Below, piece after piece: positions 57,353-64,000 of a DNA stretch of 64,000 bases. Source of the DNA: Siderastrea radians (Eukaryota; Cnidaria; Anthozoa; Scleractinia; Rhizangiidae). The translations under genes and the position numbers were made by a program. Location: positions 6,614,360-6,678,359 of the forward strand of contig OZ024897.1 of the NCBI GenBank assembly GCA_964017195.1, written 5' to 3'. Under the pieces are notes generated by a model. It did not search any database and had not been told where the DNA came from. It saw nothing but the letters and a program-made list of their open reading frames with translations. Position 1 is the stretch's first letter; each line of letters opens with the position of its first letter.

Positions 57353-57550
57353 AAATTTGACCTAGGGTTACGGTGCGCTTAGGGTTAAATTTTTGCTAGG
57401 GTTACGGTGTGCTTAGGGTTAAATTTGACCTTGCATTACGGTGCGCTTAGGGTTAAATTTCTCCTAGGGTTACGGTATGCTTAGGGTTAAATTTTACTTA
57501 TGGTTAATGTGTGCTTAGGGTTCTTAAGTTTGCTTAGGGTTAAGGTTTGC
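57243..57550 (+). repeat. 34-bp minisatellite with telomere-like motif
   Basis: About nine units of agggttaaattt, variable core, ctagggttacggtgtgctt. Each unit holds two TTAGGG-like or CTAGGG motifs. A shorter copy of the same array follows the palindrome at 61083-61195. Confidence 0.9.
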
Positions 57551-57943
57551 TTAAAGATACAAATGACTTAGGGTTCAAAGTTTCTTGGACAACTATAATA
57601 AAATAATTTGTGACAGCGAGAGTACAAACAAGGAGTAAACATAAAGAAATTTCATGGTAATGATTGCTTATTATTAGCAAAAAGCCTTACAATGCTTGCT
57701 TCATTCAGGAAATACCGGTAGTTATAACAGTTAACAACAAAAAGTGTTTCAGAAAAAAAAAAAAAAAGGAATCTATGATAGGAAAGAATGTAGATCTTAA
57801 AACAAGTTGATTCGCATTTAATATTGCTCGCTGAAATAAAGTCTAATGCATGAATTTCTTACACAACGGAATGTATAGCAGAAATTAAAACGTGTGAAAG
57901 CAAGGAAGATAAGGTAAAATCTTTCGCGCTACAATGCGCTGAC

Positions 57944-58240
57944 ATGTCACAATGTAAACAGAGTAGAGATATCTCAGAAGACAAGGAATCAACAAATAAT
58001 TGTTGTCATATAACGAAGCCCCATGAAACAAAACATTGTTCGATCACTTTTCAAATACAAACAGCTAAAATAGTAACGAATATGTTTCATAAGCAAAGTG
58101 AGATGAGTACAGTACGGCCTTTGTTTGGTTCGCACGCGACAAAACGAATCGAAATTCTCAAACCACAGCAAAGCATGAAAGAAATATGTGAAGGTTCTAC
58201 TCACGATTCTGGCGAATGCAGTTTTTGTCCATCTTCCTAG
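57944..58240 (+). other. Unrecognised 98-codon open frame inside the composite
   Basis: No domain, splice context or homologue recognised. Composition is unremarkable, with six cysteines. Probably chance or a captured fragment. Confidence 0.2.
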
Positions 58241-58540
58241 TTGCATTCCCAACTCTGTAGTAGATACTTATGCGAATAATTGATTTGCTGACTGTCCGCT
58301 AGAATATTTCTCACAGAACAACAATGTTTATAACATGACAATGTCAATACGTGCTACATCCCTGTGTAAACTGTTATGGAAACAACACAGATATCAGAAT
58401 AGTTCATTTTTCTCAATGAGCAGCTTGCAATTCTTGTTTTCTACAATGTTATCCCGCTTTTATCAGTCTGCAATAGCTTGTTTCTCGTGAAGAGACGTAT
58501 CCAGTTCGCAGGTTGTCAAAGATTAAACTTTCTTTTCCTT

Positions 58541-59014
58541 GCAATGCATTCTGGGAAATTTGTAACCACTTTGAGCGGGAAAGATATACGGCCTAGCCAT
58601 AGCAATACAAAATATAAGTCTCCAGCAAGGAAAAAATCTCCGCCCAAAACTTTGTATGCCGTTGCTTTTAATGCCGAAACTCACAGAATTGTACCTTGTT
58701 CCCTGCTGGAGACTCTTCACGATGTACAAAGCTGGGCTTTCTGTTATGCCCTAAGCTCGGTTCTTTGAGACTTAAAGCGCCCAATTGAGCCTTCCTGGGC
58801 TTCATGATGCCCCAGGCACTTTGCAAACCGTGGAAACAAACTTTCCTGCTAGAAATTTGGCTCTTGCATCGCAATTCTACTTCGCTTTTTGCAGGAGCTC
58901 CAATCGAACGTCCGTACTCGTATCAAATCATTCGAAAGAAGGACGATGGAACCCAGTTTCCTCACTTTCAAACACTAGTCCCAGTACAACGCAGACATCT
59001 AAAACGGAGGTAAT
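58541..59014 (+). pseudogene. Possible captured gene fragment in the composite
   Basis: A frame (from MHSGKFVTTLSGKDI to KTLYAVAFNAETHRIVPCSL) reads like protein. It is followed by an exon-like block 58895-59009 with acceptor ctttttgcag and donor ggag/gtaata. That block is open in two frames and is present again, inverted or direct, at about 57080-57175 and 59060-59165. I do not recognise the family. Whether it is transcribed is unknown. Confidence 0.3.
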
Positions 59015-59168
59015 AAAAACTCGATCATGTAACGCAAACAAAATTAAACTTGCCAAGTTTAATGTTGTTTGCGTTACATGATCGAGTTTTTATTGCTTCC
59101 GTTTTAGATGTCTGCGTTGTACTGGGACTAGTGTTTGAAAGTGAGGAGACTGGGTTCCATCGTCCTTC
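58936..59168. repeat. ~233-bp near-perfect palindrome
   Basis: The left arm 58936-59049 and right arm 59051-59168 are inverted copies with almost no spacer and few mismatches (cgatcatgtaacgcaaac / gtttgcgttacatgatcg). Able to form a cruciform. Confidence 0.88.
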
Positions 59169-59199
59169 TTCCCTTTATCACCAAATAACTCACAGTTAA

Positions 59200-61039
59200 G
59201 GAGGCTCGCAACAGTTTTTTCAGCCTTGGAGTGTATCTTTTGAAGTCAAAATTTCGCATAGAAGATAAACTTTGATTTCCTTGATACTACACCACCTTTC
59301 CAACAAATGATCAAAGTTTATTTTCTCACTGGTTTCCTAGCAACAGCTGTCACCATAGCAACGGTAAGGGACAACCCCTCATTTTAAATAATGTCGAATA
59401 TCTCGAAAGCTAGTCAGACACTTTATGACGAAACTTCAACTATTTGAACTACTCAACCTACACAACTTGTATGCGAAATTAGGGGAAAATCTGTAAGAGC
59501 GTTTTCACGTAAATCATGATTCATTTTTTACGGGCTGATTTTGGTCATTCCTGCAATTTTCTCCAATATTTCAAGAAAGATAAAACTTAACACTTTCTCT
59601 TTTCAGCTGAAGGACCTTTTATGATATCAAAACATTCTTAATGTACATTGAGCTTCCCAGGTGGCTGCGATTTTAAGATATTTATATTTAAAAACTGCTA
59701 AAATGCAGCACAAATCAGCCAAAAAGTCCGTAATTTGCATAAATAGAAATATTTCTAAACTGCCCTTACAGATTTTTCTCTTAAATTGATTGACGTTAGA
59801 ATAATAACTCCTTTCGATGTTCCAGCAAGTTTTAGGCTGAATAAGCATTTCGTTCATAAGATAAGAAGGCTGAAACTCGGTCAGGTTTCAGTCGTTATTA
59901 ACTTTCAACGAGCAACAGTATTGTTTTGTTTTTCCTAGTCTATTTCTCGGTTATTTACGTGCAATGAATATTGATACACGCTGCGCTTGTGTCCTCTCGT
60001 GCATTCATAATTCCTTCTCATAATAATAAAAAATTTTCGTCTTCTGAGCTTCTTCCTGGAGACTTTTTGCCATTATTCTTTAAATACTACTGACGTTTTA
60101 GCTTTTTAAATTACGGATTGCATACATGTTTTAACAAAAACGCCCATGATGGCATTACACTGGGGCCGAAAAATGACGAGAAACAAGCTCAGAAGACGAA
60201 TATTTTTTTTTTATTATGAGAAGGAATTATACTGAACGCACGAGAGGACACAAGCGCAGCGTGTGTTAATATTCATTGCACGTGAATAACCGAGAAATAG
60301 ACCAGAAAAAACTAAATAAAACTGTTGCTCGTTAAAAGGTAATAACGACTGAAACTTGACTAAGATCTAGCCTTCTTATCTAATAACAGAAATGTTTATT
60401 CAGCATAAAACTTGCTGGAACATCAAAAAGAATTATTATTCTAACGTCAATCAATTTAAGAGAAAAATCTGTAAGGGCAGTTTGGAAATATTTCTATTTA
60501 TGCAAATTACGGACTTTTTGGCTGATTTGTGCTGCATTTTAGCAGTTTTTAAATATAAATATCTTAAAATCGCAGCCACCTAGGAAGCTCAATGTACATT
60601 AAGAATGTTTTGATATCATAAAAGGTCCTTCAACTGAAAAGAGAAAGTGTTAAGTTTTATCTTTCTTGAAATATCGGAGAAAATTGCAGGAATGACCAAA
60701 ATCAGCCCGTAAAAAATGAATCATGATTTACGTGAAAACGCTCTTACAGATTTTTCTCTAATTTCGCATACAAGTTGTGTCGGTTGAGTAGTTCAAATAG
60801 TTGAAGTTTCGTCATAAAGTGTCTGACTAGTTTTCGAGATATTCGACATTATTTAAAATGAGGGGTTGTCCCTTACGGTTGCTATGGTGACAGCTGTTGC
60901 TAGGAAACCAGTGAGAAAATAAACTTTGATCATTTGCTGAAAAGGTGGTATAGTATCAAGGAAATCGAAGTTTATCTTCTATGCGAAATTTTGACTTCAA
61001 AAGATACACTCCAAGGCCAAAAAAACTGTTGCGAGCCTC
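59200..61039. mobile_element. 1,840-bp giant palindrome inserted at TTAA
   Basis: Ends ggaggctcgcaacag and its complement; the arms pair nearly throughout (about 59200-60050 with 60182-61039), leaving a loop of about 130 bp. Flanked by TTAA at 59196-59199 and 61040-61043. Removing it restores the sequence seen at 57190-57210. The same peptide (FKRKICKGSLEIFLFMQITD) can be read from both arms, a mirror effect, not two genes. TTAA suggests piggyBac-type mobilisation. Confidence 0.9.
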
Positions 61040-61239
61040 CTTAAGACTGACCTTGGGGTTAACATTCACATGTAATGGCAAGCTTAATTAGGGTTAAATT
61101 CGAGCTAGGGTTACGGTGTGTTAAGGGTTAAATTTGAGCTAGGGGTTACAGATTGCTTAGGGTTAAATTTTTCCTAGGGTTATGGTGTGCTTAGGGGCAC
61201 ATCGCTGTAATCTCTGTTGCAAATCGAACCTTTTAATGT

Positions 61240-61600
61240 AGAGTATTTTCTGGTTTCAATCATCTTTATGGGCCTTTTAAAACCGGAGTTATGACTTTTT
61301 GACGATTGAAAAAAAAAAGTGCTACTGACGCGCTCATCAGCGGCTAATGTTTACTAAAAAAAAATATCATTTGCTTGCAATACGGTCCCGAGAAATACTT
61401 GACCCATCTTGTAATCCTTATTACAAATTGTGCCTCTAAATGCGGAGTGTTTTCCTGTTTCAATCATCTTTATAGGGCTTTTAAAACCGGAGTTATGACT
61501 TTTAAAAATTTGCCATGAGGCTTGCAAAACAAAAGCCGACTGATGCGCAGCTAATGTTTACTAAATAAATATCATTCGCTCCCATGTTGACAAGTATCAC
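61240..61600 (+). repeat. ~210-bp direct duplication
   Basis: tcaatcatctttat...cttttaaaaccggagttatgac occurs near 61257 and again near 61467. Each is followed by a gctaatgtttactaaa block. Two diverged tandem copies. Confidence 0.75.
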
Positions 61601-62104
61601 TAGTTTTAATTACAGAACATATTAGAGCTACAACACTTTTGGATTCAAGTACAGTAAACAGTAGGGCTTTCTTTGGAGAATAACCAGGTAAGTTTGACAC
61701 AACAATTACCTAAAATTGGTTCAGTTGATCGATCGAGAGACTGCATACACAAAGCTGCTTTTCACGCGCACAACCGCGTCACAGAGATGGTTTATATTGA
61801 GTCGAATTTCGAATGCAGCAAAACATTGCTCAGAAATGCTGGAGAATTGACAGATAAAACGAAAATTCGCTCGAAAAATCGCCACAAAATTTCGAGAGGC
61901 GTGAATTATCGCTCAAAAGTTCGCTTCAAAAGTTCGAGCATCGCGAATTATCGCGCGAACTTTCGCACAGAATGAAACAATAGGTGTCACGAAATTTCGG
62001 CAATTTATCGCCCAATTTCGCTGTGAGCGAAATTTCGTCGAAAAGCCAGGAAAAGCCAGGAAATTCGTCGAAATTGACTTGCATTACTTTTGCACAATAC
62101 TGTA

Positions 62105-62257
62105 GCTGAAACTCAGCTCCTAACTTTAAACATTCAGGGCTGATTTCATAAACAAGGTCTAAAATGATGTTAAACTATGGTCAGACACATTGGCTTAGAT
62201 TTACACCTCATTTAAAATATCAAATATCAGTTTGAATGCATCGTTATTTTTTATTAA
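62105..62257. other. Gap between two transposons
   Basis: Includes gggctgatttcataaacaagg, similar to the start of the old MITE at 40295. Nothing coding. Confidence 0.4.
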
Positions 62258-63712
62258 GGGAACGCGTCCAAATATCGGGCGGGAATCCGATGATCAGAAT
62301 CGGTACCGATTAATTTCCCGACAGCTCGGAATCGGTATGAGTTGATAAGCCTTGACTGCCGTTTCCGATTCCGATGAGATCGGTAACGATTTAGTCGGAA
62401 AGAACTTGACCTCCCGATCCGGTGCGACGTTCTAAGACTAGAAATGTGACACGAGACATAAATAGGTCAGATTTCAACGTTATGCAAATTTTGAAGCGAA
62501 ACTAACTGGAACTATAAACTTCGGACTATATTCGTTATTTCTCACAAATTCTTTTACAGTTGGCATTGACTTTGAGTTTCAATGTAAGCTTCTTTACTGT
62601 TTCAATTTTAATCGAAGGATAAAGTGCGCGAAAGAACAGTACGATTTGTCCCCACATCGATCGCGCAATTTGTTTTGCGACTCACGGTGAATTCTAATCT
62701 TAAAATAATGCCAGGCAAATTAAAAAGCTTTTTATCTAACTCAAATTCTCTTTCGTACATCTTTACCTTAGATTTTTACTATAAGGTTCATTCAACAGTT
62801 TTGCTTTTGACGGCAGGTTTGAGTCTGGTTCAATTCTGAAAATTTTAGCTTCGTTGTTTACGTCGCATTTGGCACGCAAATTATTCACGGTGACTCTCGG
62901 CACCAACTCGTCACGTTTTGTGCTTTTTCGTATTAAAAAAACACTCACCAAAAGCAAATGTTTCGGGTCGATTAAAATTTGTTTTCATGACTGTGTTATC
63001 ATTCCTTAATATATGGTTTTTTCCTTGTGTAAGTGCTGGTAGAGTTTCAATTGCAAATTGTTTTCACTGTGTTCACGTTCACATAGACTGCGAGCAGTCT
63101 CTCTTTCGTTCTAAAATCCGTGCTGAACGAAGCGAAAATAGCGAGCGTCAGCGAACGAGATTTAGACTGCTCGCAGTCTAGTTCACATATCGTGCATAGA
63201 AGTTTCAAGCGCTTTAGTTATGACTGACATCAAAACAAGTAAGAGTATCCCAAACTATCGCGAAACGAAACATTCGTCATGAAATGTCAAAATCGGAATA
63301 ATTTGCCGATTTTGATATTTTAGCATTTGACCGTCTTATATAAAAGGCAAATTCCTTGGTGTTTCTGATTGTCGAAACTTTTCCACAGCCGGTTAGCCGA
63401 CTGCAGGCAGCCATTCCGTTCACCACGAGCCGTTCGAAAATTTTCTTCAGTCATTCACTCCGAGCCATTAAAACGTTTACTGCAGTCCGTGAGCCGTTCC
63501 CGCAAGCTGTTTGTGCTGTTCTGTTGTGACCGCGACAATTTGACCTATACTATTGTGTTACCCCGATGCCGAAAGTTGACCCAATGTGTCTTTCCGATTC
63601 CGTTTCTTTCGGCACCGAAAAATCGGGTCAATATGTAAACGGAAACGGAAAAAATCGGATACCGATTGATCGGAATCGGTCAGAATCGATGCCGATATTT
63701 GGACGCGTTCCC
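62258..63712. mobile_element. 1,455-bp PIF/Harbinger-like non-autonomous element
   Basis: Ends gggaacgcgtccaaatatcg (62258) and the complement (ending 63712), perfect over about 21 bp, flanked by TAA (62255-62257, 63713-63715). A three-base TWA duplication is characteristic of PIF/Harbinger. Sub-terminal zones carry repeated gaatcggtaccgatt-type motifs. There is no transposase frame. It contains a nested MITE at 63085-63180. Confidence 0.8.
63085..63180. mobile_element. 96-bp MITE nested in the Harbinger-like element
   Basis: agactgcgagcagtct and agactgctcgcagtct at the ends, with an exact 8-bp flanking repeat gttcacat (63077-63084, 63181-63188). The 8-bp size fits hAT. Confidence 0.85.
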
Positions 63713-63715
63713 TAA

Positions 63716-64000
63716 AAGTTTAAAACAAAAATCCTATTACATGTTTAAAGCCCAAACACACACATAAGAAATGCCTTTTTTTAACTAACATAAACTGTAT
63801 TTGCCAATAATCACATCAAGTGTGCATGTTGGTTTTGGTCGCTATCTTTTTTCAAAATCTTATCAAACTTTTTTGTGAGATGTCAAAACTCGATAGAAAC
63901 CTGAACTGAAGTAAACCTGATCTCAGCTTTTTCATAGGTAAAAATCAGGCATTCAATTCGACCTTGATTGATGTTTGTGGTTTGCGAATATTTGTTGTTT
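63716..64000. other. Right edge, nothing recognised
   Basis: AT-rich, no open frame, element end or exon seen. Confidence 0.5.

Larger units (their letters stand above)
55589..62102. mobile_element. 6.5-kb composite with Tc1/mariner-like inverted ends
   Basis: The left end cagtattgtgcaaaagtaat (55589) and its complement at the right (ending 62102) are perfect over at least 25 bp. They are flanked by TA on both sides (55587-55588, 62103-62104). TA duplication and a CAGT...caaaagt terminus fit Tc1/mariner. Sub-terminal zones on both sides are rich in cgaaatttcg and aagttcg motifs. No transposase frame was found, so it is non-autonomous. Its large size is due in part to nested repeats (56569-57043, 57243-57550, 58936-59168, 59200-61039). 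Confidence 0.75.

Noticed and set aside
59627..60583. Two similar small proteins on opposite strands
   Set aside because: They are mirror images read from the two arms of the giant palindrome.

Overview
This is animal nuclear DNA, most likely from an anthozoan cnidarian such as a stony coral. The evidence is AT-rich introns with GT/AG splice sites, phase-consistent exons, tRNA-derived SINEs, many small inverted-repeat transposons and metazoan gene families. The exact organism is an inference. There are no operons, ribosome binding sites or CRISPR arrays.

Layout: (1) 1-12380, + strand: a tandem cluster of kelch-like (KLHL) units. Unit 3 is a complete two-exon gene (BTB-BACK exon 7433-8257, kelch exon 9974-10912). 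Unit 1 shows only its kelch exon (1310-2191; its BTB exon would lie off the left edge). Unit 2 (4987-5886) is decayed: no BTB exon, a 54-bp deletion and a lost stop codon. (2) 12742-17968, - strand: a three-exon, 379-aa protein with three SH3 domains, best matching Dlish/Vamana. (3) 21658-26248, + strand: a three-exon, 709-aa secreted-looking GH65 glucosidase of the PGGHG/ATHL1 type, with all three expected acidic active-site residues. (4) 27497-53680, - strand: the 3' 21 exons (1,679 codons plus stop) of a RIM-binding protein (RIMBP) gene, with order coiled coil, SH3, three FN3, acidic linker, SH3, SH3 and a lysine-rich tail. Its 5' end is not identified here. (5) 53681-64000: no convincing conserved gene; dominated by transposons.

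The genes have no evident joint pathway. The KLHL product would be a cullin-3 ubiquitin-ligase adaptor, the SH3 protein a scaffold related to Fat/Dachs growth control, the glucosidase an enzyme trimming collagen-type glucosyl-galactosyl-hydroxylysine, and RIMBP a presynaptic active-zone scaffold. KLHL unit 3 and the Dlish-like gene converge, as do the glucosidase and RIMBP genes; the Dlish-like and glucosidase genes diverge.

The most unusual content is repetitive. A 6.5-kb composite (55589-62102) is bounded by perfect 27-bp Tc1/mariner-like inverted repeats. It contains a foldback, a telomere-like 34-bp minisatellite, a ~230-bp near-perfect palindrome, and an 1,840-bp giant palindrome inserted at TTAA; the uninterrupted target is preserved 2 kb away in a duplicate. 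At least four unrelated element types in the window sit on TTAA targets. One of them, a 204-bp MITE, abuts three RIMBP splice donors. A ~108-bp tandem repeat forms arrays in introns of two genes in both orientations.
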